From an uncultured Bacteroidales bacterium (GTDB lineage Bacteria; Bacteroidota; Bacteroidia; Bacteroidales; Bacteroidaceae): DNA of 64,000 nucleotides. Positions within the stretch are counted from its first letter, which is position 1, and every line of letters begins with the position of its first letter. The position numbers and the translations under genes were made by a program. The notes under the pieces are model-generated. The model made no database searches. It was not told the DNA's origin and saw only the letters and a list, made by a program, of their open reading frames with translations. The stretch covers positions 1-64,000 of the forward strand of contig CACYHW010000002.1 of assembly GCA_902774335.1 (NCBI GenBank), written 5' to 3'. Below, one piece after another: positions 43,736 to 52,339 of the stretch.

Positions 43736-44359
43736 ATGAGAACTAATAGATTGAAAGTCCATATATCAAAAGATTGGTACTTTATAGCATTCAGTTTATT
43801 CTTTATTATACTGGTGTCATCCTGCCGCAATAGGGTGATGGCTGCCTCAGACAAATTGAATCAATGTACAACCACAGCTGTAGTTGATGAATCTGTCCAG
43901 GATAGTACATCCGATAGAATCATATATTCACCCAACGGCGATATTGTGTATGAGGAGGGTATCGATATTATTGAGCCTATTGATACAAATGAAATCTATA
44001 TCGTGATAGAGAATATGCCCATGTTTCCTGGTGGTTCGGATGCTTTATTGGATTATCTGAGTAAAAATGTAAGATACCCTGAAGAGTGTCGCAAGGATAG
44101 TATTGAGGGCCGAGTAATAATCTCTTTTGTAGTTGAAAGGGACGGTAGAATAACTGATACTGAGGTCTATAAAAGCGTAAATAAGTTGTTTGATGCCGAG
44201 GCATTGAGGGTCGTCAGAGCAATGCCCAAATGGACACCAGGCAGACATCGTGGCGTGCCTGTACGGGTATATTACCGCATTCCGGTGAATTTCAGACTGG
44301 AAAACTCAAAAAATCCTGTAGAGTGGATTGATTACGATGAATCAGATCCTGTTGAATAA
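43736..44359 (+). CDS. TonB C-terminal domain protein (energy transducer)
   Basis: A 207-residue protein with an N-terminal hydrophobic segment (WYFIAFSLFFIILVSSC, residues 14-30); the cysteine after LVSS could make it a lipoprotein rather than a membrane-anchored TonB. The C-terminal domain is TonB-like: MPMFPGGSDALLDYLSKNVR, YPEECRKDSIEGRVIISFVV, ERDGRITDTEVYKS and FDAEALRVVRAMPKWTPGRH. True TonB proteins have a Pro-rich linker, which is missing. It may act in energising an outer-membrane receptor or be a stand-alone periplasmic protein. Repeat A4 follows 24 bp after the stop. Confidence 0.82.
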   Translation: MRTNRLKVHISKDWYFIAFSLFFIILVSSCRNRVMAASDKLNQCTTTAVVDESVQDSTSDRIIYSPNGDIVYEEGIDIIEPIDTNEIYIVIENMPMFPGGSDALLDYLSKNVRYPEECRKDSIEGRVIISFVVERDGRITDTEVYKSVNKLFDAEALRVVRAMPKWTPGRHRGVPVRVYYRIPVNFRLENSKNPVEWIDYDESDPVE

Positions 44360-44383
44360 GACATTGCTGTCGTAATGGAATAA

Positions 44384-44459
44384 TGACGCAAAGGGGTCGT
44401 TTCTTTCAGTCGCTTAGCTTTGTGAAAGCGTCCCTTCGGGCCGAGCGCACTTTGCGTCA
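44384..44459. repeat. 76-bp long-form palindromic repeat, inverted orientation (copy A4)
   Basis: Begins TGACGCAAAGGGGTCGTTTC and ends GCACTTTGCGTCA. Its reverse complement differs from copy A5 at about 7 of 76 positions. The terminal TCA (44457-44459) is, on the minus strand, the TGA stop codon of the DUF4143 gene. Confidence 0.9.
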
Positions 44460-45647
44460 CTTGAATAAATCTGCGGGATTCAAGCTTAAGAAATCTTCGG
44501 CCTTCATGCCGCCATCGCCTACCACGAGTGCAAGATATGGCTTGAATTGAGTTTTGAACTCAGTTAACCCTGTATTTCCCGGATTATCATTGCTTTTGAC
44601 CTCAATTGCCAATAAACGTCCTTTTTTCTGAAGTACGTAATCTACCTCGCAGCCGGGTTTGGTCCGCCAATAGAACACCTGGTAATCTCCGGCATATGCA
44701 TTACTCATAATATGTGCACCGATGGCTGATTCATACAGTCTGCCCCATAGGGATCGGTCCATAATAGCGTCGGCAAAAGGCTTTTGGCAGTAGATGTTCT
44801 TTAAGGCATTATTATAAACCTGATGCTTAGGGACACTGTTTTTCTTCCTGGCCATATCAACAGCATACTTGTTAAGCCCGCACACCAGACCGGCTTGTGA
44901 CAGCAGATTGAGATAGCCGGTTACGGTGGTGGTATTGCCGGCATCCTGCATTTGGCCAATCATCTTGGTAAGTGAGAGCTCCTTTCCGGAATAAGCGGCT
45001 GACAGTTCGAAAGACTGCCTGAGCAGTGCTGGCTTGGTAATATTTTCATTGACCAGAATGTCTTTGTTGATGGTGGCATCCACAATGGAACCGGTAATGT
45101 AATCACGCCAACGGTCTTCATCGCCAATAAGCTCAGCCGCACCCGGAAAAGCTCCATAGTAAATATACTGGTCCAGGCTGAATCCAAAGGCATCACGCAT
45201 CTCGGCAAATGACCAGTGAGATAGAATGATTCGTTCAAATCGGCCTTGTAAACTGTCAGAGAGACCTTTGTCCAGCATTACACGCGATGAGCCCAGAAGA
45301 ATGACTTTAAGGTTTACATCGTAGAATGTGTCAGAGTCCCATTCCTTCTTTACTACCTCGCTCCAGCCGTTTATTTTCTGAATCTCATCTATTACCAGAA
45401 TTAGTTCTTTAAGGCCTTCTGTGCGCATTTTGGCACGAGCTGCTTCCCAGCAGTCGCTTATCCAACTCTGCTGTGTGGCTGGTACTGCATCGGCCGGATA
45501 AAATACGTAGGGTATGCTGGTGGTGCCCAATACTTGTTTCGTCAGCGTGGACTTTCCTACCTGACGTGGACCCATAACAACTTGGATAAAACGGCGCTTT
45601 TCCTGCATTCTAGCAAGTAAAACGTTGTATTGTTTCCTCTGATACAT
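44457..45647 (-). CDS. AAA ATPase with C-terminal DUF4143 domain
   Basis: A 396-residue cytosolic protein with an N-terminal P-loop ATPase: Walker A MGPRQVGKSTLTKQVL (about residues 25-40), Walker B LILVIDEIQKI, and a sensor region LLGSSRVML. The C-terminal DUF4143 domain ends with CEVDYVLQKKGRLLAIEVKSN, a restriction-endonuclease-like E-x-K strand. The family is widespread and its function is unknown. The gene lies between inverted 76-bp repeats (A4 and A5), and its stop codon is within A4. ATG 45647 is preceded by AT-rich DNA with no clear consensus promoter. Confidence 0.9.
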   Translation of the reverse strand: MYQRKQYNVLLARMQEKRRFIQVVMGPRQVGKSTLTKQVLGTTSIPYVFYPADAVPATQQSWISDCWEAARAKMRTEGLKELILVIDEIQKINGWSEVVKKEWDSDTFYDVNLKVILLGSSRVMLDKGLSDSLQGRFERIILSHWSFAEMRDAFGFSLDQYIYYGAFPGAAELIGDEDRWRDYITGSIVDATINKDILVNENITKPALLRQSFELSAAYSGKELSLTKMIGQMQDAGNTTTVTGYLNLLSQAGLVCGLNKYAVDMARKKNSVPKHQVYNNALKNIYCQKPFADAIMDRSLWGRLYESAIGAHIMSNAYAGDYQVFYWRTKPGCEVDYVLQKKGRLLAIEVKSNDNPGNTGLTEFKTQFKPYLALVVGDGGMKAEDFLSLNPADLFK

Positions 45648-45731
45648 AGTGAGTTATGCGTGTATTTGAAATTTTACTCAATTGACTGAGCAAATTTACT
45701 CAAAGGTTTTGAGATGTGCAAATATAAAAAG

Positions 45732-45807
45732 TGACGCATTGTTCGCTCGGCCCGAAGGGACGCTTTTACAAAGCGAAGCGACTAAAAGAAACGCCCCCTT
45801 TGCGTCA
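45732..45807. repeat. 76-bp long-form palindromic repeat (copy A5)
   Basis: Begins TGACGCATTGTTCGCTCGG and ends CCCCCTTTGCGTCA. Same orientation as A3, opposite to A4. Confidence 0.9.
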
Positions 45808-45811
45808 CGTC

Positions 45812-45849
45812 AAAAACGGTACCAAACAGAACCGTCCCCAATGGCATCA
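45812..45849. repeat. Half copy of the CCGTCCCCAATGG-type repeat (copy B2)
   Basis: Contains AACGGTACCAAACAGAACCG then TCCCCAATGGCATCA, nearly the same as the right arm of copy B3 at 51013-51049. The other arm is missing. It directly follows copy A5. Confidence 0.85.
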
Positions 45850-45863
45850 AAATAGCAAGATTT

Positions 45864-45874
45864 GGGTATTACCC
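45864..45874. promoter_or_regulatory. 11-bp palindrome upstream of the small-ORF promoter
   Basis: GGGTATTACCC is a perfect palindrome whose end lies 17 bp before the -7 element at 45892, where the -33 element should be. It may be an operator; this is position-based inference only. Confidence 0.3.
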
Positions 45875-45891
45875 ACGCAAAATCGCGTCAG

Positions 45892-45899
45892 TACCTTTG
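45892..45899 (+). promoter_or_regulatory. Promoter -7 element (TACCTTTG) of the small ORF
   Basis: TACCTTTG fits TAnnTTTG and lies 14 nt before ATG 45914. Confidence 0.6.
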
Positions 45900-45913
45900 C
45901 GGCTGTAAAAGCA

Positions 45914-46009
45914 ATGGTTATGATAGCGATGATAATTGGAATATGTTTTGGTTTGTGTGGAAGAGGAAAGGGGGTCAACTCCGCTCCCGAAAGTGAGATT
46001 GAACGATAA
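45914..46009 (+). CDS. 31-residue small ORF with hydrophobic N-terminus
   Basis: The ORF starts MVMIAMIIGICFGLCGRGKG and ends SAPESEIER. It has its own promoter 14 nt upstream and an intrinsic terminator 4 nt after its stop, so it is an independent short transcription unit or a leader peptide of the RND operon that starts 59 bp further on. The first 15 residues could form a short membrane segment. I know no relative. Coding is inferred from the fit between promoter, frame and terminator. Confidence 0.5.
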   Translation: MVMIAMIIGICFGLCGRGKGVNSAPESEIER

Positions 46010-46012
46010 CAG

Positions 46013-46043
46013 GAAGGGCCTGCATTGCAGGCTCTTCTTTTTT
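46013..46043 (+). terminator. Intrinsic terminator between the small ORF and the RND gene
   Basis: GAAGGGCCTGC pairs with GCAGGCTCTTC over 11 bp (one G-U), followed by six T. It ends 25 bp before the RND ATG, with no clear second promoter in between, which suggests attenuation. Confidence 0.85.
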
Positions 46044-46068
46044 ATTAAGGAATTAATCTTTTTATACA

Positions 46069-48420
46069 ATGAGAATAGAAACAATCAATGAAAAGTTCGG
46101 GGTCATGATCCGCGGACTGCTTAAGAGGCGCTGGTTTGCATTAGGCGCATTTGTCCTGATCCTGTTTGTGGGAATGGTGGGAATGAAGAAAATGGTTAAG
46201 GAGACATCGTTCGATGCCTATTTCATCGAGGGTGATCCCATGCTTGTAAAGACCGATGAGTTCAAGGCCCATTTCGGTAATGATTATTTTGTAGGAGTAC
46301 TCACTGAGTGTGACAACATCTTTACCAAGAAGAACCTGACACTGCTGCGTGAGCTGTCAAACGAGCTGCTGGACAGCGTGTCTTACGCCGATAAGATTAC
46401 ATCGCTGACCGATATTGAGTTTATGGTAGGCGATGAGTGGGGTATGACGATTGAGCAGATTGTGCCCGATGAGATTCCCGATGACGGAACCCCCGAGATG
46501 GACGAGATTCGCCGCAAGGCATACAGCAAGCCCAATGTGGCCAGGAAACTGGTATCCAAGGACGGCCGCATGTCATGGGTGGTGCTTAAACTGCGTGCGT
46601 TCCCCGAGGACAGCGTCTGGCACAAGGAGACAGATGTTGCTCCCGATATGCAGACGGGCGAGGAGGTGGACCGCGTGCTGAACAATCCCAAATACGCATC
46701 GCTTAACCCCAAGGGTACCGGAATGCCGGTGGTAAGCTATGAGAAGATGGAGTTCATCAATGAGGAGATGAGCCGTCTGATGATGATTGCCTGCATCATC
46801 TGTCTGGTAGTGATGATAGTCATGACCAAGTCCCTGCGTGGTGTGGTATCACCCTTCCTGTCGGTCATAGGCGGTATGTTCATCACATACGGAATTGCCG
46901 GATACACAGGCATGTACGTGGACTCAACCACAACGTTGATACCTGTGATACTGGGATTTGCGGTATCTATTGCATATAACATTCACATATTCTCCTATTT
47001 CAACGGTCGCATGCGCATACACGGAGAGCGCCGTAAGGCCATAGAGGAGACCATCACCGAGATTGGCTGGTCAATCTGTTTCTGTGGTATAACCACCATA
47101 GTTTCGCTGCTGTCTTTCCTGGTCATCCCCATCCGTCCTATGAAATGCGTAGGTATGATATGCTCCATGACAGTGCTGTTTGTGATGCTCACCACGATGG
47201 TCATCACTCCCGTACTGCTTTCATTCGGCCGCAACCGCAAGCCGCGTGAGGGATTCGGTGAGGAGAGTGACACCACCTGGACCCGCGCAATGGTTCGTAT
47301 GAGCGACTGGACCATGAAAAACTCACGTATCATAGTGACCGTGTTCACAGTGATCTGTCTGGTGCTTTGCATCGGCCTCTTTAAGATAGTCCCGGCATTT
47401 GACATAGAGCAGACCATGGGTATAAAAGTTCCTTATGTTGAGAAGGTTGTAGGCGTAGGCCGGTCCGAGATGGGATCGCTGTACAGTTATGACCTTGTGA
47501 TAGACTTGGCCGATGAGGACGCCGCAAAGCAGCCCGATAACCTGCGTCGTCTGGAGAGCCTGGCCAAGGTGGTGGAAGGCTATCCACTTACCAAGCGCAC
47601 CACCAGCATCCTGGATATCCTCAAGGATCTGAACCAGACACTCAATGAGGGCAATGACGCATTCTACCGCATCCCTGATACCGAGGAGGAGGTGGCACAG
47701 ATGATGGTGCTTTATGAGAATGCCGGCGGAAGCGAGGCAGAGTACTGGGTTGACTATGACTACCGTCGTCTGAGACTGATGGTTGAGATATCGGACTTCA
47801 ACTCGGCCGAGGTGGAAAAGGAACTGAATGACATAGACCTGCGTGCCAAGGAGATATTCCCGGGTGCATCGGTCACCGCTGTAGGAAACCTGCCCCAGTA
47901 CAATGTCATGATGCAGTATCTTGTGCGTGGTCAGATGCTGTCATTCATCATATCGGTCCTGATAATAGGAGTCATACTGATGATTGCCTTCCAGAGCGTA
48001 AAGGTTGGACTGATAGGACTTATACCTAACCTGATGCCTGCCGTATTCGTTGGCGGAATAATGGGTTGGGCCGGCGTACCTCTTGATATGATGACCGCAA
48101 CAATCATCCCCATGATGCTGGGTATGGCCGTTGATGACACCATTCACTTTATCAACCACTCCAAACTGGAGTATGACCGCTGCGGCAAATACCCGCTCTC
48201 CATCAACCGCACGTTCAGGGTTGTGGGCGTGGCTATCGTGACTACCAGTATAATCACATCGGCCGTATTCGGTGCATTCACCACATCGCCGTGCGCCATG
48301 AACTTCCACTTTGGCCTGCTGGCAATAGTTGGCATAGTATCGGCGTTGGCTGCAGACCTGTTCGTGACCCCCATACTGGTAAAGAGATTCAAAGTATTCG
48401 GTAATGAAATCAATAATTGA
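46069..48420 (+). CDS. RND/MMPL-family exporter permease
   Basis: A 783-residue inner-membrane protein with the two-fold RND repeat: one segment near the N-terminus ([17 protein letters not shown]), a periplasmic domain of about 190 residues, five segments ([16 protein letters not shown], then [67 protein letters not shown]), and then the same order again to about residue 775. The conserved [13 protein letters not shown] is the proton-relay segment of the MMPL group. Members move lipids or hydrophobic compounds. It forms an operon with the LolA-like and outer-membrane genes that follow. Confidence 0.9.
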   Translation: MRIETINEKFGVMIRGLLKRRWFALGAFVLILFVGMVGMKKMVKETSFDAYFIEGDPMLVKTDEFKAHFGNDYFVGVLTECDNIFTKKNLTLLRELSNELLDSVSYADKITSLTDIEFMVGDEWGMTIEQIVPDEIPDDGTPEMDEIRRKAYSKPNVARKLVSKDGRMSWVVLKLRAFPEDSVWHKETDVAPDMQTGEEVDRVLNNPKYASLNPKGTGMPVVSYEKMEFINEEMSRLMMIACIICLVVMIVMTKSLRGVVSPFLSVIGGMFITYGIAGYTGMYVDSTTTLIPVILGFAVSIAYNIHIFSYFNGRMRIHGERRKAIEETITEIGWSICFCGITTIVSLLSFLVIPIRPMKCVGMICSMTVLFVMLTTMVITPVLLSFGRNRKPREGFGEESDTTWTRAMVRMSDWTMKNSRIIVTVFTVICLVLCIGLFKIVPAFDIEQTMGIKVPYVEKVVGVGRSEMGSLYSYDLVIDLADEDAAKQPDNLRRLESLAKVVEGYPLTKRTTSILDILKDLNQTLNEGNDAFYRIPDTEEEVAQMMVLYENAGGSEAEYWVDYDYRRLRLMVEISDFNSAEVEKELNDIDLRAKEIFPGASVTAVGNLPQYNVMMQYLVRGQMLSFIISVLIIGVILMIAFQSVKVGLIGLIPNLMPAVFVGGIMGWAGVPLDMMTATIIPMMLGMAVDDTIHFINHSKLEYDRCGKYPLSINRTFRVVGVAIVTTSIITSAVFGAFTTSPCAMNFHFGLLAIVGIVSALAADLFVTPILVKRFKVFGNEINN

Positions 48421-48424
48421 AACA

Positions 48425-49204
48425 ATGAAAGCAAAAGTTATCCTTACAGCAATAGCCGGCCTTGCATTCATGGCTCCGGTTTGTGCCCAGAACCTCTCTG
48501 GACGTGACATAATGCAGAAAGCAAAAGACCTTCCCGACGGCGATACCCGTTATGCGGAGATGGAACTGACACTCATCAAGAAGAACGGCGACAAACGTGT
48601 GCGCAAGGTGACATCATGGTCAATAGATGAGGGCAAGGATAAGAAATCACTTATGTTCTTTACCTATCCGGGCGATGTGAGCGGCACCGGATTCCTGACC
48701 TGGGATTACGACGAGATAGGCAAGGATGATGACAAGTGGCTCTATCTGCCTGCCATGAAGAAGACACGCCGAATAAGCGGCTCATCGTCCAAGACCGATT
48801 ATTTCATGGGTACGGACTTTACGTACAACGATATGGGCTCACGTAATGTCGATGAGGACGAGCACAAACTGCTGCGTGAGGAGGATCGTGACGGACAGAA
48901 GTGCTGGGTCATTGAGTCTGTACCCGTTGATAAGCATGAGATTTACAGCCGTAAGGTTACCTGGATACGCCAGGACTGCTGCGTACCGGTGTATGTGGAG
49001 TTCTATGACAAGCTGGACAAGCTGCACCGTGCTCTTACCATCAGCGGCATAAGCCAGGTTCAGGGTTTCTGGACCAAGCAGCGCATGGAGATGAAGAATG
49101 TGCAGACCGGTCACAGCACCGTGATAAACGTGCTTAATCCTCAGTATGACCTTAAGGTCGATAAGAGCATGTTTACAGTGGCCAAACTTGAAAAAGGGCT
49201 ATGA
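48425..49204 (+). CDS. LolA-like outer membrane lipoprotein-sorting protein
   Basis: A 259-residue periplasmic protein with signal peptide ([22 protein letters not shown]). It belongs to the LolA-like group (PF17131 type): [73 protein letters not shown]. Such proteins have a half-open beta barrel that carries a lipid. The frame extends to ATG 48404 inside the RND gene, but the signal peptide supports 48425, five bases after the RND stop. Its TGA overlaps the next ATG (ATGA at 49201-49204). It probably passes the RND substrate towards the outer membrane. Confidence 0.88.
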   Translation: MKAKVILTAIAGLAFMAPVCAQNLSGRDIMQKAKDLPDGDTRYAEMELTLIKKNGDKRVRKVTSWSIDEGKDKKSLMFFTYPGDVSGTGFLTWDYDEIGKDDDKWLYLPAMKKTRRISGSSSKTDYFMGTDFTYNDMGSRNVDEDEHKLLREEDRDGQKCWVIESVPVDKHEIYSRKVTWIRQDCCVPVYVEFYDKLDKLHRALTISGISQVQGFWTKQRMEMKNVQTGHSTVINVLNPQYDLKVDKSMFTVAKLEKGL

Positions 49205-50421
49205 ATAGAATCCTGTTTATTTTGTTGTTTGTTCCGATTCTTGCCGTGGCGCAGGAATCGGAGCCGCTCAGCGTGGGCGTGAAGGGTTTTGTTGATACCT
49301 ATCACGCCTTACGCTCTGGGGCGGATCATGAATGGATGTCGTCCCGCAGCCGTGTGCGTGGCGAGCTTACCCTGAGCAAGGGTGGGGCGGGCGCTTTCAT
49401 ATCGGCCAACATGGTGTATAACTCGCTGCTGAAAGAGCGCAGCGGACTGCAGGTACGTGAGGCGTATATGTGGTGCGGCAATGACCGTTGGGATTTGCGT
49501 GCCGGACGCCAGATCATTACCTGGGGCGTGGCCGACGGCCTGCGTGTGACCGATATCATATCGCCCATGGATTACAGCGAGTTCCTGGCTCAGGATTATG
49601 ACGATATACGTATTCCCGTGAACGGCCTGCGCCTGCGTTACATGCGCGACCGCTGGAACCTGGAGGTAGTGGCTGTTCCTGTGGCATCGTTCTTTGAACT
49701 GCCTGTTGATGACGCCAACCCGTGGTCGGTGGCTCCTCGTGATATGGGCGTGCCGGTTGTTATGGATATGGGTGCAGAGCCTTTACGGAAGTTTGAAAAC
49801 ATGGAGTTCGGAGCACGCCTGAGTATGTTCCTGAGTGGAGTGGACTTTTCACTGTCAGCCCTGCGTACCTGGAACAAGATGCCTGTGTTCAGCACCACAT
49901 TTGACGGCACGAATCTGGTTGCAACCGGTCAGTACCGCCGCATGACCATGCTTGGGGCCGATGTTTCCCTTCCGCTTGGACAGTTTGTGGTGCGCGGTGA
50001 GGCTGCACAGTACTTTGATGAGGCACAGACTCCCGCATCGGGCCTTGACATTCCGCGTTCAGGCAGCCTTAACGCCCTGCTTGGCATAGACTGGTATGCA
50101 GGTAATGACTGGAATGTGTCGGCCCAGTATTCATATAAGTTCATTGAGGATTATTCGGCCCTGATGAGTGGCCAGGAGCATACCCACATGGGTACGCTGC
50201 GTATCTCCAAGAGTCTGCTCAACAACACCCTCTCGCTGCAGTCTTTTGCCTACATGGACCTGACCGACGGCGGTATTTACAACCGCTTCACTGCCGATTA
50301 CGCCCTCAACGACCAGATGCACGTGATGCTGGGCTATGACCTTTTCCATGCCGACAAGGGCATGTTCCGCATGTACGCCGACAACTCCGAGTGGTGGCTC
50401 AAACTCAAGTACAGTTTTTAA
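49201..50421 (+). CDS. Outer-membrane beta-barrel protein of the RND operon
   Basis: A 406-residue protein with signal peptide ([18 protein letters not shown]) and alternating amphipathic strands to a final aromatic residue (WWLKLKYSF), typical of outer-membrane barrels. [20 protein letters not shown] and [20 protein letters not shown] resemble DUF1302-like or porin-like barrels. In Pseudomonas-type genomes DUF1302 and DUF1329 proteins accompany an RND permease; the present trio looks like a Bacteroidota equivalent. It is translationally coupled to the LolA-like gene. Its substrate is unknown. Confidence 0.8.
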   Translation: MNRILFILLFVPILAVAQESEPLSVGVKGFVDTYHALRSGADHEWMSSRSRVRGELTLSKGGAGAFISANMVYNSLLKERSGLQVREAYMWCGNDRWDLRAGRQIITWGVADGLRVTDIISPMDYSEFLAQDYDDIRIPVNGLRLRYMRDRWNLEVVAVPVASFFELPVDDANPWSVAPRDMGVPVVMDMGAEPLRKFENMEFGARLSMFLSGVDFSLSALRTWNKMPVFSTTFDGTNLVATGQYRRMTMLGADVSLPLGQFVVRGEAAQYFDEAQTPASGLDIPRSGSLNALLGIDWYAGNDWNVSAQYSYKFIEDYSALMSGQEHTHMGTLRISKSLLNNTLSLQSFAYMDLTDGGIYNRFTADYALNDQMHVMLGYDLFHADKGMFRMYADNSEWWLKLKYSF

Positions 50422-50440
50422 TCAATAAATAAATACAGTT

Positions 50441-50974
50441 ATGAAACCTATTTTTAAAGTTATCCTTTGGGCAATCGCGTATTTTGCCTCATTTATTCTT
50501 GGTTCATTGACAGGTCTTATCCATCCTGCATGCTACGCTTACGTAGGCGCTTTGCTGCCGTTTCTCACTGCGTTCATCTACAAGGGCATGGTCAAAGCGG
50601 TTCCGGGATTCGGCGCTGCAAGTATCATGAACGGACTGGTATTAATTCTGTTCCTCATAGCAGGTGAGGCCGATACCGTATGCGTAATAGGACTGATATT
50701 CCTGGCAGCTCTCTCTGAGTTCCTTAAGATCAAGTTCCAGTCAAACCCCGTAAAGAGCCTGCGCTGGGGATTCGTGCCGATGGCTTTCTCATTCTTTACC
50801 TACACGGCTCACTGGTGGACTGACACCGAGGGCTCTCTGGCCGCTGCTGTAGCAGAGATGCGTCCCGGCTACGACCAACTGATGATTCCGGTCATAGACA
50901 ACGTTCCGGTTCTGATTTTTGTCTATCTCATCACCATTCCCATTGCAATTCTGGCAATCAGATTGGCAAAGTGA
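50441..50974 (+). CDS. Integral membrane protein, MptD/ECF S-component-like
   Basis: A 177-residue protein with five or six hydrophobic segments (VILWAIAYFASFILGSLTGL, ALLPFLTAFIYKGM, IMNGLVLILFLIAGEA, VCVIGLIFLAALSEFL, MAFSFFTYTAHWW, VLIFVYLITIPIAILAIR). The pattern is that of MptD-type putative energy-coupling-factor substrate-binding components (Trep_Strep family), which would bind a small vitamin-like compound; no ECF ATPase or T component is nearby. It follows the barrel gene by 19 bp and may be in the same operon. The stop codon TGA is the first three bases of repeat B3. Confidence 0.7.
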   Translation: MKPIFKVILWAIAYFASFILGSLTGLIHPACYAYVGALLPFLTAFIYKGMVKAVPGFGAASIMNGLVLILFLIAGEADTVCVIGLIFLAALSEFLKIKFQSNPVKSLRWGFVPMAFSFFTYTAHWWTDTEGSLAAAVAEMRPGYDQLMIPVIDNVPVLIFVYLITIPIAILAIRLAK

Positions 50975-51049
50975 TGCCATTGGGGACGGTTCTGTTTGGT
51001 ACTGTTTTTCGCAAAACGGTACCAAACAGAACCGTCCCCAATGGTATCA
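50972..51049. repeat. 37-bp-arm inverted repeat spanning from stop codon to stop codon (copy B3)
   Basis: Left arm 50972-51008, loop TCGC, right arm 51013-51049; by my reading two of 37 pairs mismatch. The left arm starts with the TGA stop of the membrane protein gene and the right arm ends with TCA, the stop of the convergent propeller gene on the minus strand. The arm core is CCATTGGGGACGGTTCTGTT. Confidence 0.93.
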
Positions 51050-52258
51050 CTTGTAGTGTGCGATTATGATGATGGAGTTCTCGTGGTTCTTGACTTTGCG
51101 GAAGAATTCCATTACATCGGGACTGTAACCCCAATCACTTTCGTTATTGTCAATAGACTCCAGTTCGTTTTTTATTGAATAGGATGTGATTGTGGATATG
51201 ACATCGTTCCCATGAATCGTATAAAATCCATGAGCCGGAACTTTGAGATTGGATATATCGCGTTTCATGCGGAGCAATCTGGAGGTCCGTTTTTCAAAGA
51301 CATATTCGGTGCGGTCATTATAGATTATGTACAGATAATCCTTGTACTCATTAATGGTGCTGATATCGTCGTCGTCACGAAACGCCTCATAGCCTAAGTG
51401 TTTCTTGTCGTAATCTGAAACCTGGGGCAGGCAACTCAGGTTAGCGATGCAACTGTATCCGGTGCCGTACAGGCTGTAGATGTGGCTGTCAAGCTTGGGC
51501 ATTAGGACGGTGGTATCGGACAGGACACTGTAAGTTGCTTCACGTATAGAAAATCCGCCCCAGTCTCCAGCCAATTGAATATCATGTTTCAGCATCGCTA
51601 AATCTTCATCGCTCCAATTCTGATCATAACCGTTGGTCCCTAGGGGAGTGCTGAATGTGCCGTCCGGATGTATGTAGAAGTATTCGTATATCGGCTTGAA
51701 ACTCAGGTTGTTTTCCACAAGTATACTGCCATCTGACATACATTTGATCACTTTCCCTATGTGGTACTGATCGGTCAGAGTGTCGGTCTCGGTCAGACTA
51801 ATGAAATTACCCTGATAATCATATCGCTTGATCGTGACGTTGCTGTAATAGCCATTGCGGTTAATGAGTAGTACCTGATTACGGTAGGGGTCGATGATCC
51901 ATTCGTCAATAAACAGGAACTCATTCCGTGCACGCCCCATGCGACCTATGTTGTTCAAGTAGTGTCCCGTGCTGTCATATACTTTTATGGCATAATTCAT
52001 GGGTTGTATGTCGTCCAGAAAATAGAGTCCGTCATCATATTGAACCCTATAGTTGTTACCCAGGATTCCGTCAAGGTCGTCATCATCAAGCAGGATATAG
52101 TCCCAACTTTCCAGATAGTTGTCATCGAATGAACCCTCAAGTTCAATTACGTCATCTTTTGTAATCTGCAAGCAGTCATCGTTAGTGGCGTTATTCTTGC
52201 AGGAGCAAACCAACAGGGCCGATAAGAAGGCCGCCAGAAAGGACAATTCCCGTTTCAT
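51047..52258 (-). CDS. 6-bladed beta-propeller lipoprotein
   Basis: A 403-residue lipoprotein (lipobox LVCSC at about residue 20) of the Bacteroidota '6-bladed beta-propeller' group. Characteristic strands: YFLDDIQPMNYAIKVYDSTG, HYLNNIGRMGRARNEFLFID, EWIIDPYRNQVLLINRNGY, IKRYDYQGNFISL. The first 60 residues include the linker and the start strand YILLDDDDLDGILGN. Function is unknown; such genes are common next to nutrient-uptake genes. Its stop codon lies in repeat B3. The promoter may be TATCTTTAC about 40 nt upstream, one base off the consensus and the same as at hsdM. Confidence 0.87.
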   Translation of the reverse strand: MKRELSFLAAFLSALLVCSCKNNATNDDCLQITKDDVIELEGSFDDNYLESWDYILLDDDDLDGILGNNYRVQYDDGLYFLDDIQPMNYAIKVYDSTGHYLNNIGRMGRARNEFLFIDEWIIDPYRNQVLLINRNGYYSNVTIKRYDYQGNFISLTETDTLTDQYHIGKVIKCMSDGSILVENNLSFKPIYEYFYIHPDGTFSTPLGTNGYDQNWSDEDLAMLKHDIQLAGDWGGFSIREATYSVLSDTTVLMPKLDSHIYSLYGTGYSCIANLSCLPQVSDYDKKHLGYEAFRDDDDISTINEYKDYLYIIYNDRTEYVFEKRTSRLLRMKRDISNLKVPAHGFYTIHGNDVISTITSYSIKNELESIDNNESDWGYSPDVMEFFRKVKNHENSIIIIAHYK

Positions 52259-52309
52259 AATATTGGAAAAAAGAGTATTCTGCGTAAAGATAATTAATTT
52301 TGCAAAAAC

Positions 52310-52339
52310 GACGCAAAACGAAACGACCCCTTTGCGTCA
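52310..52339. repeat. Short TGACGCA-type palindromic repeat (copy A6)
   Basis: GACGCAAAACG, AAACGACCCC, TTTGCGTCA, 30 bp, with complementary ends. The terminal TCA (52337-52339) is the stop codon of the convergent-side kinase-fold gene on the minus strand. Confidence 0.75.

Noticed and set aside
44457..45647. DUF4143 ATPase as a transposon passenger or toxin
   Set aside because: It is flanked by inverted 76-bp repeats, but the repeats occur elsewhere without genes and no transposase is present; there is no evidence of a toxin role.
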